Source of the DNA: Bacillus vallismortis
Lineage (GTDB): Bacteria; Bacillota; Bacilli; Bacillales; Bacillaceae
DNA: 64,000 nt
Assembly: GCF_004116955.1 (NCBI RefSeq)
Contig: NZ_CP026362.1
Location: 2,389,677-2,453,676 of the forward strand
Direction of reading: 5' to 3'
This document shows positions 9,236 through 18,013 of the stretch, one piece after another. How positions within the stretch are numbered: position 1 is the first letter of the stretch; every line of letters starts with the position of its first letter. Made by a program: the position numbers and the translations under genes. The notes beneath the pieces are model-generated. The model had not been told where the DNA came from. It saw only the letters and a program-made list of their open reading frames with translations, and searched no databases.

Positions 9236-10777
9236 TTATTGGGGCAAAATATCTCTTAGCGCCCGCCTGAGCATTTTCCCCGTCGCGTTTTTCGGAATGT
9301 CGTCAAGAAACGTTATGGCGGCAGGCCGTTTATATTTTGCCAGATGTGTTTCACAGTGCTGCATGATGTCCGCTTCTGTTACGCCAGAACGTTTCGGTAC
9401 AATATACCCCTTTACCGCTTCCCCGCTTTGAGGATCCGGCACCCCGATGACAACAGCCTCCTTGACATCAGGGTGGCGGTACAGCACTTCCTCCACCTCA
9501 CGAGGATACACGTTATATCCTCCCACAATGATCATGTCTTTTTTCCGGTCAACGATGTAAAAATAGCCGTCCTCATCCCGTCTCGCCAAATCCCCCGTAT
9601 AAAGCCACCCGTCTTTTAACGCATGCTTTGTTTCCATCGGCATTTTATAATAGCCCTTCATCACATTGGGGCCTTTTACGATCAATTCACCGACCTCGTG
9701 ATCGGGCAGCTCGCGCCCGAGTGGATCTACAACCTTGTTTTGGACATGTAAGATACTTGTCCCGATGGAGCCCGGCTTTCTGCCTCTGTCAAACGGGTTA
9801 AAGCATGTGACGGGCGAGGCTTCCGAGAGCCCGTAGCCTTCCAAAATGGTCACGCCGAATTTTTCTTCAAACGCCGTCAGCAGCGCGACTGGCATGGCAG
9901 CCCCTCCCGAAATGCACAGCCGGATGGAAGTAAAATCATCTGTTTTGCCGTTTTCATGCTGAAACAAGTAATTATACATCGTAGGCACACCGGCAAAAAT
10001 GGTCGCCTGCCTCTCTTTCACAAGCTGAAATACAGATGCCGGACTGAATTGAGGTTCAATCAGGACTGTTGCGCCGCTCATCAGCGGGGCATTCATGCAG
10101 ACCGTTAAACAAAACACATGGAACATCGGAAGAGCGCAGACGACATTGTCCTTCTCATCCATTCCCAAATAGCCGGCGACATCGTTGGCATTGCTGTACA
10201 AATTCTGATGGGTCAGCATCGCGCCTTTTGGTTTTCCGGTTGTTCCTGATGTGTATAAAATAACCGCGGTATCATCAGGGACCAGCTTCGGGCTTTGTCT
10301 AGCGGCAAATGTCGGACGCGCTATTTTTGCAAACGTTGTCATTTTCATTCTGACCTCTGGGTCTGAAGCTTCCGGCTCGGACTCTCCCGTTTGGCATAAA
10401 ATGACGAGCTCCACCTTCGGCAGCGATTCATGCATGCTTTCATACAGCGGCAAAAGCTGATCTACACCCACGATCGCTTTTACATCGCCATTTGTCAGCA
10501 TATAACCGATTTCTGTCGGCGTATACATCGGATTGATGGGCACGGCCACAATCCCGGCCTTTAACGCACCAAAAAACGCGATGATAAAATCCGGCGAATT
10601 GCCAAGCAGCAAAGCAAGGTGGTCCCCTTTCTCCATACCGGCTTCCTGAAGGCCGTCCGCAAATCGCTGAATGCTTTCATTCAGCTCCTGATACGTCATC
10701 ATACGATCCTTAAACCTGCATGCGATGCTGTCGGGCTTCTTAGATGCTGTCTCTTCCAATTTCGAAACGAGATTCAT
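9236..10777 (-). CDS. lcfB: LcfB/YhfL, long-chain fatty-acid-CoA ligase
   Basis: This 513-residue member of the ANL adenylate-forming family activates fatty acids to acyl-CoA for beta-oxidation through an acyl-adenylate. The ATP-binding P-loop motif [11 protein letters not shown] is at residues 175-185, the second motif is [11 protein letters not shown], and the hinge region reads [16 protein letters not shown]. The catalytic lysine lies in [10 protein letters not shown] near the C-terminus. The start is ATG after AAGGGGTGGGAG. An open frame reaching 12 codons further upstream overlaps the FadR operator and is not the start. FadR control is expected from that operator. No partner genes are adjacent. 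Confidence 0.95.
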   Translation of the reverse strand: MNLVSKLEETASKKPDSIACRFKDRMMTYQELNESIQRFADGLQEAGMEKGDHLALLLGNSPDFIIAFFGALKAGIVAVPINPMYTPTEIGYMLTNGDVKAIVGVDQLLPLYESMHESLPKVELVILCQTGESEPEASDPEVRMKMTTFAKIARPTFAARQSPKLVPDDTAVILYTSGTTGKPKGAMLTHQNLYSNANDVAGYLGMDEKDNVVCALPMFHVFCLTVCMNAPLMSGATVLIEPQFSPASVFQLVKERQATIFAGVPTMYNYLFQHENGKTDDFTSIRLCISGGAAMPVALLTAFEEKFGVTILEGYGLSEASPVTCFNPFDRGRKPGSIGTSILHVQNKVVDPLGRELPDHEVGELIVKGPNVMKGYYKMPMETKHALKDGWLYTGDLARRDEDGYFYIVDRKKDMIIVGGYNVYPREVEEVLYRHPDVKEAVVIGVPDPQSGEAVKGYIVPKRSGVTEADIMQHCETHLAKYKRPAAITFLDDIPKNATGKMLRRALRDILPQ

Positions 10778-10794
10778 TCTCCCACCCCTTAAAG

Positions 10795-10812
10795 TGAATG
10801 AACAGTCATTCA
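10795..10812. promoter_or_regulatory. FadR operator upstream of lcfB
   Basis: TGAATGAACAGTCATTCA is a palindrome with TGAATGA half-sites, matching the B. subtilis FadR (YsiA) operator. It lies 18 bases upstream of the lcfB start. Long-chain acyl-CoA should release the repressor and induce the gene. Confidence 0.85.
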
Positions 10813-10854
10813 TTATTGAAGATAAGCTTTCCTCTTCATTATAGAGAAACAGAA

Positions 10855-10890
10855 AAAAACACTCAAGAGCAAAAAGCCCCGAGTGTCAGT
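10855..10890 (-). terminator. possible terminator of yhfK
   Basis: ACACTC and GAGTGT form a short stem with a 16-base loop, and a T run follows on the minus strand. The stem is weak. Confidence 0.5.
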
Positions 10891-10894
10891 ACTG

Positions 10895-11539
10895 TTATAG
10901 TTTCTTTAATGCTTCGGCAATCGGCGTATCTCCTTCTGTCAGATCAAAGGCCCGATTTTCCGTATTGGTTTCATCTAAAGAGGCAATGACTGTTTTCGCC
11001 ACGTCCTCACGAGAAATGAATCCCCGCTCCAAATCGGCGGCCGCTGAAACAGTTCCTGTCCCAGGCTCATTGCGAAGGCCTCCCGGACGGATAATCGTAT
11101 AGGTTAAACCGCTTGCTTCCAGAATTTTATCAGCATAATGCTTAGCCGCATAATAAGGTTTAAGTGATTCATTCCAATTTTCACGGTTGTGGGCTTGCAG
11201 GGCGCTAACCATGATAAACCGCTTGATGCCCGCGATATCCGCAGCTTCAATGGCTTTTGCCGCTCCGTCCAGATCCACCAGCAGCGTTTTATCATAGCCT
11301 GTGCTGCCGCCGGAACCCGCTGTGAAAATAATCGCGTCGCAGTCTTTCGCCGCGGCGGCGATTTCTTCTGGGCTGCCTTCCAGATTCGCAAGCACAGCTT
11401 CTGCACCGGCAGCTTCAAGAGACGCTTTCTGTTCTTCTTTTCTGACCATCGCTCTGACAGAATGATCAGGATTGTCTCGGAATAAAGAAACGAGTCTTTG
11501 TCCGATTTGTCCGTTCGCTCCGATTAACAACACTTTCAT
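10895..11539 (-). CDS. yhfK: YhfK, NAD(P)-binding sugar-epimerase-like protein
   Basis: This 214-residue atypical short-chain dehydrogenase is of the NmrA/epimerase-like SDR subgroup. The glycine-rich dinucleotide motif GANGQIG is at residues 7-13, and the acidic stretch AAKDCDAIIFTAGSGG follows. The usual YxxxK catalytic pair is represented by YYAAKHYAD. The C-terminal half resembles the SDR_a5 family, whose members bind NAD(P) without an assigned substrate. The ATG chosen follows GGCAGGAGGG; six further codons upstream are open but lack a binding site. B. subtilis YhfK is reported as a general stress gene, although I cannot see a clear SigB promoter here. Confidence 0.85.
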   Translation of the reverse strand: MKVLLIGANGQIGQRLVSLFRDNPDHSVRAMVRKEEQKASLEAAGAEAVLANLEGSPEEIAAAAKDCDAIIFTAGSGGSTGYDKTLLVDLDGAAKAIEAADIAGIKRFIMVSALQAHNRENWNESLKPYYAAKHYADKILEASGLTYTIIRPGGLRNEPGTGTVSAAADLERGFISREDVAKTVIASLDETNTENRAFDLTEGDTPIAEALKKL

Positions 11540-11603
11540 GTGAATCCCTCCTGCCACCTTTATTTCAAAAACACAACCGCTCTTTCAAACAATGTGTTTG
11601 GCC

Positions 11604-12599
11604 TTAATAAATCAGATCAAGGAAATCCTCTTTCGTAATGTTCCCAAAGTAATGCTTGAGATTCACATCTTCCAGCACATCAGCAATGACGCTGCGTTCA
11701 TATTGTTTTCCGACCAGCAGGTTTTCGATTTCAGATACATCACCGACACCGAAGAAGTCTCCGAAGATTTTGCAGTCCTCAATTTTGCCTTTCTTGACTT
11801 CCAAGCGCAAATCAATCGACCCGATCGGATAACGTTTTGAATGATTAAGGTTAAATTTCGGCGAGCGGCCGTAGTTCCAATCCCAATTCTGATAACGCTC
11901 TTTCGAAATTTGATGAATGACCTCCCAATCTTTTTCCGTCAGCTTATACTCTGGCACGTTTTGGATGTCATTTGTATTAAAAATATACCGAAGCAAATGG
12001 CTGCGGAATTCCTCGGTGGTCATTTTCTCATGAAGAAACTCACTGATGTTTGCCACGCGGCTTCTGATCGATTTGATGCCTTTTGATTCAATTTTATCCT
12101 TTTTCACCTTTAATGCTGACACAACATGATCAATGGCTGAATCAAACATGAGGGTGCCGTGGCTGAAAATGCGTCCTTTTGTCGAAAATTGGGCGTTTCC
12201 GGATATTTTCCGACCATCCACTACAATGTCGTTGCGGCCGCTCAATTCCGCTTCAACCCCAAGCTGATGTAACGCCTGGATCACCGGCTCAGTGAACTTT
12301 TTGAAGTTATGAAAGCTGTTTCCGTCGTCCTTTGTAATAAAGCTGAAGTTCAAATTCCCCAGATCATGATAAACAGCGCCCCCGCCTGATAAACGGCGGA
12401 CAACGGTAATCCCGTTTTCCTCTACATATTTTGTATTGATTTCCTCGATTGTATTTTGGTTTTTCCCAATGATAATAGACGGCTGATTCACATAAAAAAG
12501 CAAATACTGTTGTTCAGGGTCTAAATGCTTTACACAGTACTCCTCGATAGCAAGGTTGATCTGCGGATCATTCATATTTTGATTGTCGATAAATAACAT
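11604..12599 (-). CDS. lplJ: LplJ/YhfJ, lipoate-protein ligase
   Basis: This 331-residue enzyme attaches free lipoate to lipoyl domains of 2-oxoacid dehydrogenases and GcvH, with ATP. The biotin/lipoate transferase domain is shown by the lipoyl-AMP loop VVRRLSGGGAVYHDLGN near residues 68-84, by KISGNAQF, and by HGTLMFDSAID. The C-terminal accessory domain (about residue 250 onward) is present, as in bacterial LplA. The start lies after GGAGGAGC. It follows yhfI by 12 bases on the same strand, so the two form an operon. Confidence 0.95.
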   Translation of the reverse strand: MLFIDNQNMNDPQINLAIEEYCVKHLDPEQQYLLFYVNQPSIIIGKNQNTIEEINTKYVEENGITVVRRLSGGGAVYHDLGNLNFSFITKDDGNSFHNFKKFTEPVIQALHQLGVEAELSGRNDIVVDGRKISGNAQFSTKGRIFSHGTLMFDSAIDHVVSALKVKKDKIESKGIKSIRSRVANISEFLHEKMTTEEFRSHLLRYIFNTNDIQNVPEYKLTEKDWEVIHQISKERYQNWDWNYGRSPKFNLNHSKRYPIGSIDLRLEVKKGKIEDCKIFGDFFGVGDVSEIENLLVGKQYERSVIADVLEDVNLKHYFGNITKEDFLDLIY

Positions 12600-12611
12600 G
12601 GTGCTCCTCCT

Positions 12612-13346
12612 TTATCCTTCCCACACAAAACCTGATTTCACAATATTCACTTCGCCGTTAAAAACGGTTTTCGCTTCTTTGCGAAGATTGTCATGAACGC
12701 CGAAATGAGGCAAATGCGTCAGCAGCAGTTCTCGCGCTCCCGCTTCTTTTGCAATTCGCCCGGCTTCCAGGCTGTTCATATGGCCTGCGCTTGTCCCGTC
12801 TTGATCAGCATAAAAATTACATTCAGAGATCAATAAATCGGCATTTTCCGAAAATGGGATAAATGAATCCTGGTAGCTGGAATCAGCGGTATAAACGACA
12901 GTATGGCTGCCGTCAGTAATGCGCATGGCATAGCACGTCACCGGGTGAATCGTTTTTAAAAAGGTGATCGTAAACGGACCGGCAGTCAGCGGCTGGTTTG
13001 GCTGATAGGCAATCCCTTTCGTATGTGTTTTATATGTAAGCTTTTGAAACTGTTCTATATCAGCATCATGTCCGTAAATCGGGAGCGTATGCTCTCCTTT
13101 GCCGAGAAATGAACCGACCTGCTTGGCAAATTGCAGCGGCCCGATGTCTGCGCTATGGTCATGGTGGTAATGAGACAGAATCACCGCGTCCAGCTTTTCC
13201 GCCGGCACATAGTTAAACAGCTTGGATAATACGGCACTGCCGCAATCAACAAGCAAAGAGTGATCACCTGACTGAAACAAATAGCCCGACGTCGCTTCAT
13301 TGGCGGCCGGAAAACCGCCATAGCATCCGATAACTGTAACTTTCAT
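12612..13346 (-). CDS. yhfI: YhfI, metallo-beta-lactamase fold hydrolase
   Basis: This 244-residue protein has the metallo-beta-lactamase fold, with zinc motif HxHxDH at residues 59-64 (SHYHHDHSAD) and further ligands in HPVTCYAMRI and LLISECNF. It resembles RNase Z-like and phosphodiesterase-like hydrolases but lacks the RNase Z exosite. The reaction is unknown. Two adjacent ATG codons follow AGAGGAGG; the second is preferred because it is at normal spacing. It is the first gene of the yhfI-lplJ pair, divergent from yhfH. Confidence 0.88.
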   Translation of the reverse strand: MKVTVIGCYGGFPAANEATSGYLFQSGDHSLLVDCGSAVLSKLFNYVPAEKLDAVILSHYHHDHSADIGPLQFAKQVGSFLGKGEHTLPIYGHDADIEQFQKLTYKTHTKGIAYQPNQPLTAGPFTITFLKTIHPVTCYAMRITDGSHTVVYTADSSYQDSFIPFSENADLLISECNFYADQDGTSAGHMNSLEAGRIAKEAGARELLLTHLPHFGVHDNLRKEAKTVFNGEVNIVKSGFVWEG

Positions 13347-13503
13347 CATGTCCTCCTCTTTTCCCTAAAAAATTGATCCTCCTTCAATATACCCATTTTT
13401 CTTTAAAAAAGCATGTTTTAAACATTGTATCAAAACAGTTATTGATTTTTTCAATCTGTTATATTACAATGAAATCACTACAAAGGGGAAAGAGGGATTG
13501 GTT

Positions 13504-13641
13504 ATGCTTGGGAAAATCACAGATTTTTTTAGAAACCTGCCTTCGAAAAAGTGCGCGGAATGCGGAAAAAAAATAGAAGAGCAGCATGAGTGTTATGGCA
13601 ATACCTGCAATGACTGTATAAAAGTAAACGATTTATCATGA
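13504..13641 (+). CDS. yhfH: YhfH, 45-residue zinc-ribbon protein
   Basis: This short gene encodes a 45-residue protein whose C-terminal half holds five cysteines: CAEC, then CYGNTC and NDC, in the arrangement CxxC...C-x4-CxxC expected of a small zinc ribbon. The N-terminus (MLGKITDFFRNLPSKK) is a short amphipathic helix. AGAGGG lies before the ATG, and TTGATT with a TATATTACAAT -10 region lies upstream. A strong terminator follows, so it forms a transcription unit of its own. The length and cysteine pattern match B. subtilis YhfH. Function unknown. Confidence 0.85.
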   Translation: MLGKITDFFRNLPSKKCAECGKKIEEQHECYGNTCNDCIKVNDLS

Positions 13642-13642
13642 G

Positions 13643-13678
13643 GCGAAAATCCCGCGCAGCACGCGCGGGATTTTCTTT
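13643..13678 (+). terminator. terminator of yhfH
   Basis: AAAATCCCGCGC pairs perfectly with GCGCGGGATTTT and a T-rich run follows, two bases after the yhfH stop. Confidence 0.9.
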
Positions 13679-13906
13679 TAATTCATAATTCTTTATATCG
13701 AGATAATAGTCAGTTTAGGTCAAAGATCACCTGTTTTTAGAGAATTATGGTGATTACAGTCCCAGTTTACAATATTATTTATTTTCTAAATATAATTTAC
13801 TATAGACGAATTCATTTCATATCTATTATAATTTGATCTAATAGTGAGATTAAATATATGTCGATTCATGATATATGTTGATACTTTGTTTTTTGGGAGG
13901 TAATCT
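13679..13906. other. AT-rich leader of gltT
   Basis: This strongly AT-rich stretch holds no gene. TTTACA and TATAAT are present near 13764-13795 but 19 bases apart, and several further TATAAT-like words occur, so the promoter cannot be fixed. The gltT ribosome-binding site TGGGAGG ends eight bases before its start. Confidence 0.4.
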
Positions 13907-15196
13907 ATGAAAAGAATGAAGTTTGGATTAGCCACACAAATATTCGTTGGACTTATTCTAGGTGTCATTGCAGGCGTTATTTGGTACGGCAACCCAGCAT
14001 TGCCTACTTACCTGCAGCCAGTCGGGGATCTCTTTTTACGATTAATCAAAATGATAGTGATTCCTATTGTTGTCTCCAGCTTAATCATCGGTGTAGCCGG
14101 AGCAGGAAATGGAAAGCAAGTTGGTAAATTAGGCTTCAGAACGATTCTGTACTTCGAAATCATTACGACTTTTGCCATCATTCTCGGACTCGCACTTGCA
14201 AACATCTTCCACCCGGGTACAGGAGTTAATATACACGAAGCTCAAAAATCAGACATCAGTCAATATGTCGAAACTGAAAAAGAGCAAAGTAATAAAACAG
14301 TAGCTGAAACGTTCTTACATATTGTACCGACAAACTTCTTCCAATCCTTGGTTGAAGGAGATCTTCTTGCCATCATTTGCTTTACGGTGCTATTTGCATT
14401 GGGTATTTCCGCGATCGGCGAAAGAGGAAAGCCTGTATTAGCCTTTTTTGAAGGTGTATCCCATGCCATGTTCCACGTTGTAAATCTCGTGATGAAAGTG
14501 GCTCCATTCGGTGTTTTCGCGCTTATCGGAGTGACTGTGTCTAAATTCGGGCTCGGTTCCCTTCTTTCTCTCGGAAAGCTTGTCGGATTGGTGTATGTCG
14601 CACTTGCTTTCTTCTTAATTGTCGTGTTTGGGATTGTCGCAAAAATTGCCGGCATCAACATTTTCAAATTCCTTGCTTACATGAAGGACGAAATCTTACT
14701 GGCGTTCAGTACGTCCAGCTCTGAAACCGTTCTTCCGCGCATCATGGAAAAAATGGAGAAAATCGGCTGCCCGAAAGGCATTGTGTCATTTGTCATTCCA
14801 ATCGGATATACGTTTAACTTAGACGGTTCCGTTCTCTATCAATCGATTGCCGCGCTGTTTTTGGCACAGGTATACGGTATTGATTTGACGATTTGGCACC
14901 AAATTACGCTTGTCCTCGTCCTCATGGTCACATCTAAAGGGATGGCTGCCGTGCCCGGTACATCTTTTGTCGTCTTGCTGGCGACACTTGGCACGATCGG
15001 CGTTCCGGCTGAAGGACTTGCCTTTATTGCCGGCGTAGACCGGATCATGGACATGGCACGCACAGTTGTCAACCTGACTGGTAACGCACTAGCTGCCGTT
15101 GTGATGTCTAAATGGGAAGGCATGTTTAATCCTGCGAAAGCAGAAACCGTCATGTCCCAAGCAAAAACAGATCAAAACGCAACCATTTCCGGTTAA
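13907..15196 (+). CDS. gltT: GltT, sodium/proton-glutamate (aspartate) symporter
   Basis: This 429-residue transporter of the dicarboxylate/amino acid:cation symporter (DAACS, GltPh-like) family sits in the cell membrane. The characteristic parts are visible in order: eight hydrophobic helices, re-entrant loop HP1 with the serine-rich STSSSETVLPRIME, helix 7 with FNLDGSVLYQSIAALFLAQ, and HP2 with GMAAVPGTSFVVLLATL, followed by the helix 8 substrate motif DRIMDMARTVVNLTGN. It imports glutamate or aspartate. The start follows TGGGAGG. It is monocistronic and convergent with yhfF. Confidence 0.96.
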   Translation: MKRMKFGLATQIFVGLILGVIAGVIWYGNPALPTYLQPVGDLFLRLIKMIVIPIVVSSLIIGVAGAGNGKQVGKLGFRTILYFEIITTFAIILGLALANIFHPGTGVNIHEAQKSDISQYVETEKEQSNKTVAETFLHIVPTNFFQSLVEGDLLAIICFTVLFALGISAIGERGKPVLAFFEGVSHAMFHVVNLVMKVAPFGVFALIGVTVSKFGLGSLLSLGKLVGLVYVALAFFLIVVFGIVAKIAGINIFKFLAYMKDEILLAFSTSSSETVLPRIMEKMEKIGCPKGIVSFVIPIGYTFNLDGSVLYQSIAALFLAQVYGIDLTIWHQITLVLVLMVTSKGMAAVPGTSFVVLLATLGTIGVPAEGLAFIAGVDRIMDMARTVVNLTGNALAAVVMSKWEGMFNPAKAETVMSQAKTDQNATISG

Positions 15197-15235
15197 TGAA
15201 AAGCCTGCGGGGTTCGTGCCCCGCAGGCTTTTTTA
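15197..15235. terminator. bidirectional terminator gltT/yhfF
   Basis: AAAAGCCTGCGGGG pairs with CCCCGCAGGCTTTT between the convergent genes. Confidence 0.9.
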
Positions 15236-15640
15236 ATCATGAACAAGCTTAAACAGCTCTGTAATCAAAACGGTATCCTCATTCAGCTCTAGTTCACCGT
15301 TTTGGATCAGCTCCGCCCACGCCATCAGATGGTCTTTCTGAAACTCCTCAATTCGCTCTTCATTTCCCTCTCCTTTGACTAACCTCATATCAGGCGCTCC
15401 AAAGGTCGTTTCAAATATATCTGTCACTTTTATATTGCATCTCGGATTGCCATCCTTATCATAAACGGTCACAAGCTGCCCCGCTGTTTGATACACTTCA
15501 CTCAATTCATCTTTGGAATATAATGATTTCGGCGCGCACGTGGCTGTTTTTTCGCCGGTTAGGATTTGCTGAATCAGCTGTTCCCCCAAGCCGTCATCAC
15601 CCTCCCAGCCAAATGTGCTTTTCAGCTCATAAATCTTCAT
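15233..15640 (-). CDS. yhfF: YhfF, ASCH-domain protein
   Basis: This 135-residue protein consists of a single ASCH domain (PUA-like fold). The conserved loop [13 protein letters not shown] near residues 30-42 includes the typical GxKxxT motif, and [14 protein letters not shown] follows in the central strands. ASCH proteins are thought to bind RNA or nucleotides, and some hydrolyse modified cytidines. The start follows GGGGGAGGGCG. It lies 12 bases downstream of yhfE on the same strand, so the two are probably cotranscribed. Specific substrate unknown. Confidence 0.88.
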   Translation of the reverse strand: MKIYELKSTFGWEGDDGLGEQLIQQILTGEKTATCAPKSLYSKDELSEVYQTAGQLVTVYDKDGNPRCNIKVTDIFETTFGAPDMRLVKGEGNEERIEEFQKDHLMAWAELIQNGELELNEDTVLITELFKLVHD

Positions 15641-15652
15641 TCGCCCTCCCCC

Positions 15653-16693
15653 TTACACCATTTCTGACTGTACATAGTAATACAGAAGCTTGGCCGTATG
15701 GCGAAGAGATGATTGATGAGTGCGTTCAAACGCATGCGAGGCGTCAATTCCCGGCCCGATCAGGCCATGTACAATATCATGCCCGGATTTAATCGCCGCT
15801 GACGCATCCGACCCATAGTATGGATAAATATCAAGCTTATAGTCGATATGATGCTTCTCGGCTAAATGGACTAAATGTTTTCTCAGCTGATAATGGTACG
15901 GCCCGCTCGCATCCTTCACACAGATGGATACTGTATATTCATCTGTCGCCTGTCCGTCACCGATAGCCCCCATGTCAACCGCCAAATATTCGACTGTTTC
16001 AGGAGGAATATTCGAGTTGCCGCCGTACCCAATTTCTTCATTATTTGAAATCAGAAAATGAGTTGTATACGGAAGCTCAATATCTTCTGTTTGAATGTGA
16101 TGGATTAAGCGCAGCAATAAAGCAACGCTCGCTTTGTCATCCAAGTGGCGCGATTTAATAAATCCGCTTGATGTGATCTCGACGCGGGGATCAAACGACA
16201 CAAAATCTCCCACGCCAATGCCGAGCTCTTCTGTATCTTTCCGGCAGTGAACAGGCTCATCCAGGCGGATCTCCATATTCTCTTGATTCCGTTCAGCTTT
16301 TCCTGCATCCTTGTAAACGTGTACAGACGTTTGATGCATTAAAATGGTGCCTGTATACGTTTTTCCCGAGGCGGTCTCAATTTGGCAATACTCCCCCTCA
16401 ATCGAGTTGTAGCGGAAACCGCCGATCAAATCGATTGCCAGCCGGCCGTCAGCTTTAATTTCTTTCACCATGGCGCCGAGCGTGTCAACGTGCGCCGTCA
16501 GCATGCGGTGCCGGGATGTGTCGCGGCCTGGAAGGGTGGCAATTAAGCCGCCCTTATGATTCCGAACCGTTTCTACCTTCCATTCTCTTAAAAGGTTTTC
16601 AATATAATTGATCACCTCATATGTATTTCCTGTGGGACTTGGGATTGATACGAGTTCTTTAATGAGCTCCATCGTTTTACGTACGGACGTCAT
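15653..16693 (-). CDS. yhfE: YhfE, M42-family metallo-aminopeptidase/glucanase
   Basis: This 346-residue member of peptidase family M42 (glutamyl aminopeptidase, historically called endoglucanase M) is cytosolic. Metal ligands can be placed in order: His in AHVDTLGAM, Asp in SRHLDDKAS, the catalytic Glu pair in SNNEEIGYGG, Asp in AVDMGAIG and His in DASHAFERTH. It probably trims N-terminal residues from peptides and assembles as a large oligomer, as in the family. The start follows AAAAGGAGGAATG. It precedes yhfF in an apparent two-gene operon. Confidence 0.92.
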   Translation of the reverse strand: MTSVRKTMELIKELVSIPSPTGNTYEVINYIENLLREWKVETVRNHKGGLIATLPGRDTSRHRMLTAHVDTLGAMVKEIKADGRLAIDLIGGFRYNSIEGEYCQIETASGKTYTGTILMHQTSVHVYKDAGKAERNQENMEIRLDEPVHCRKDTEELGIGVGDFVSFDPRVEITSSGFIKSRHLDDKASVALLLRLIHHIQTEDIELPYTTHFLISNNEEIGYGGNSNIPPETVEYLAVDMGAIGDGQATDEYTVSICVKDASGPYHYQLRKHLVHLAEKHHIDYKLDIYPYYGSDASAAIKSGHDIVHGLIGPGIDASHAFERTHQSSLRHTAKLLYYYVQSEMV

Positions 16694-16812
16694 CGGGCAT
16701 TCCTCCTTTTAGATTCTTATTTAAAATATACTCTTTTCCTGAGGGACCCGTCCAATCTTTTCCTATGAATCTCTCATATGCTGTAGAGAGCATGGGAATA
16801 GGAGGGATATCT

Positions 16813-17016
16813 ATGTGCTGTCGTCATTCACATGAACGGAAACATCATTGTCACGATTGGTTTGATGCGTTTTGGTTCTTTGACGAGTGGTTCGATAAAG
16901 ATTTCCACGGCCATTGCAAGAAAAAGAAAGAATGCCATGACCCTTGCGAGAAGAAGAAAAAGAAACACGATTGTTTCTCTTGTAAAAAACACAGACACTG
17001 TTGCTGCCATTGGTAA
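16813..17016 (+). CDS. yhfD: YhfD, His/Cys/Lys-rich small protein
   Basis: The protein has 67 residues and very biased composition: a His/Cys-rich head (CCRHSHERKHHCHDW), an aromatic/acidic middle (FDAFWFFDEWFDKDF), and a tail of Lys runs interleaved with Cys and His, ending KHRHCCCHW. Such composition suggests metal binding, in the style of some spore coat or cortex-associated proteins, but no known fold is visible. The start is ATG after AATAGGAGGG; upstream in-frame starts have no binding site. The position fits yhfD of B. subtilis. Function unknown. Confidence 0.8.
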   Translation: MCCRHSHERKHHCHDWFDAFWFFDEWFDKDFHGHCKKKKECHDPCEKKKKKHDCFSCKKHRHCCCHW

Positions 17017-17106
17017 AGACTGAATCAGAAATATTCTGTTAACCCATGCTTCAGGTATATTTCTATCTGCATTTTTCCAAGCGGGCTTTGCTGCTGCTTG
17101 GACTTT

Positions 17107-17883
17107 TTATTGAAACAGCCTTTTTGCTTTCACGATCCAATAGACTGATACGGCAGCTATAAGAGCAATAATGATTTCAACAACAGCGGCATGTTCAATG
17201 ATTCTTTTTTGGTATAAAACCGCCGGTACATTAAAGAGCGCATGGAAAAGGATAGAAAACAGCAAAAACTGCGGCCGGCGGCTTTTAACCGCATACAGGA
17301 CAAGCAGGGACAACCCGATTTGGACAGCAATCGCACTGATTCTTTCTATTCCGCCCAGCAGCCATTCATACGAAGGCGTATGCAGCAGCTGTTCCTGAAT
17401 CGGCAGAAGCGCCTGCTTGATATCATCATTGATGAAAAGCTGTTCAAATGTTCCGCTATTGATCGCAACTGCATAGACAATAAGTGAGATAGAGGACAAG
17501 CCTGTTATCAGTATGGCCTCAAGCCCGCCATGGCCTGCTCCGAAAGCCAGTCCATCCGCCCAAAAATAATGGCGCTTCATCAAAAAACGCATCATGATAT
17601 ACCTTCCGCATTCCTCAAAGATTCCGGCCATCAAGCAACCGTAAATGCCATACCACAATGGATTTCGCATAGCTTCTTTTGTCACTTCATTCACTTGTAG
17701 CACATAAACATGAACGCCGCCCTCCAACAGCTGAGCAAAAACAAAAAACGTGAGGGCGCCGATAAAAAACACCTTTAGCGAAGAGCCGTACTGACGCTTA
17801 AACCATACGATCAGTCCGATCGGCAACAAAAACGCAATAGCCCCCGATACTGCCATAAAGACTACTGCATCTTGACTGACCAT
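17107..17883 (-). CDS. yhfC: YhfC, putative glutamic intramembrane protease
   Basis: This 258-residue polytopic membrane protein has about seven hydrophobic segments. It belongs to the YhfC family, related to the CAAX/Abi glutamic intramembrane proteases. The expected catalytic signature is present: the paired acidic motif IFEECGRYIMM near residues 87-97, followed by GAGHGGLEAIL with a conserved His and Glu near residue 120, and FHALFNVPAVL near 210-220. The start follows AAAGGAGGCTG. It is convergent with yhfD. Substrate and regulation are unknown. Confidence 0.82.
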   Translation of the reverse strand: MVSQDAVVFMAVSGAIAFLLPIGLIVWFKRQYGSSLKVFFIGALTFFVFAQLLEGGVHVYVLQVNEVTKEAMRNPLWYGIYGCLMAGIFEECGRYIMMRFLMKRHYFWADGLAFGAGHGGLEAILITGLSSISLIVYAVAINSGTFEQLFINDDIKQALLPIQEQLLHTPSYEWLLGGIERISAIAVQIGLSLLVLYAVKSRRPQFLLFSILFHALFNVPAVLYQKRIIEHAAVVEIIIALIAAVSVYWIVKAKRLFQ

Positions 17884-17958
17884 TGTTCAGCCTCCTTTTT
17901 CTCATTTATAGATTCTTTATTTCACTTTTTCTCTTTTTTTACGGAAAATCCTCCTTTT

Positions 17959-17976
17959 TTAGTACCAGATACTAAT
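17959..17976. promoter_or_regulatory. FapR operator upstream of fabHB
   Basis: TTAGTACCAGATACTAAT matches the FapR palindrome TTAGTACCTGRTACTAA with a single change. It overlaps the promoter whose -10 TATAAT is at 17986-17991. Malonyl-CoA would relieve repression, linking fabHB expression to lipid precursor supply. Confidence 0.9.
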
Positions 17977-18013
17977 ATCTAGTGTTATAATCTGATCACA
18001 AGGAGTGATTCAT

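Noticed and set aside
13373..13576. 67-codon plus-strand frame overlapping yhfH
   Set aside because: The true gene is yhfH in another frame at 13504, which has a binding site, a zinc ribbon and a terminator.
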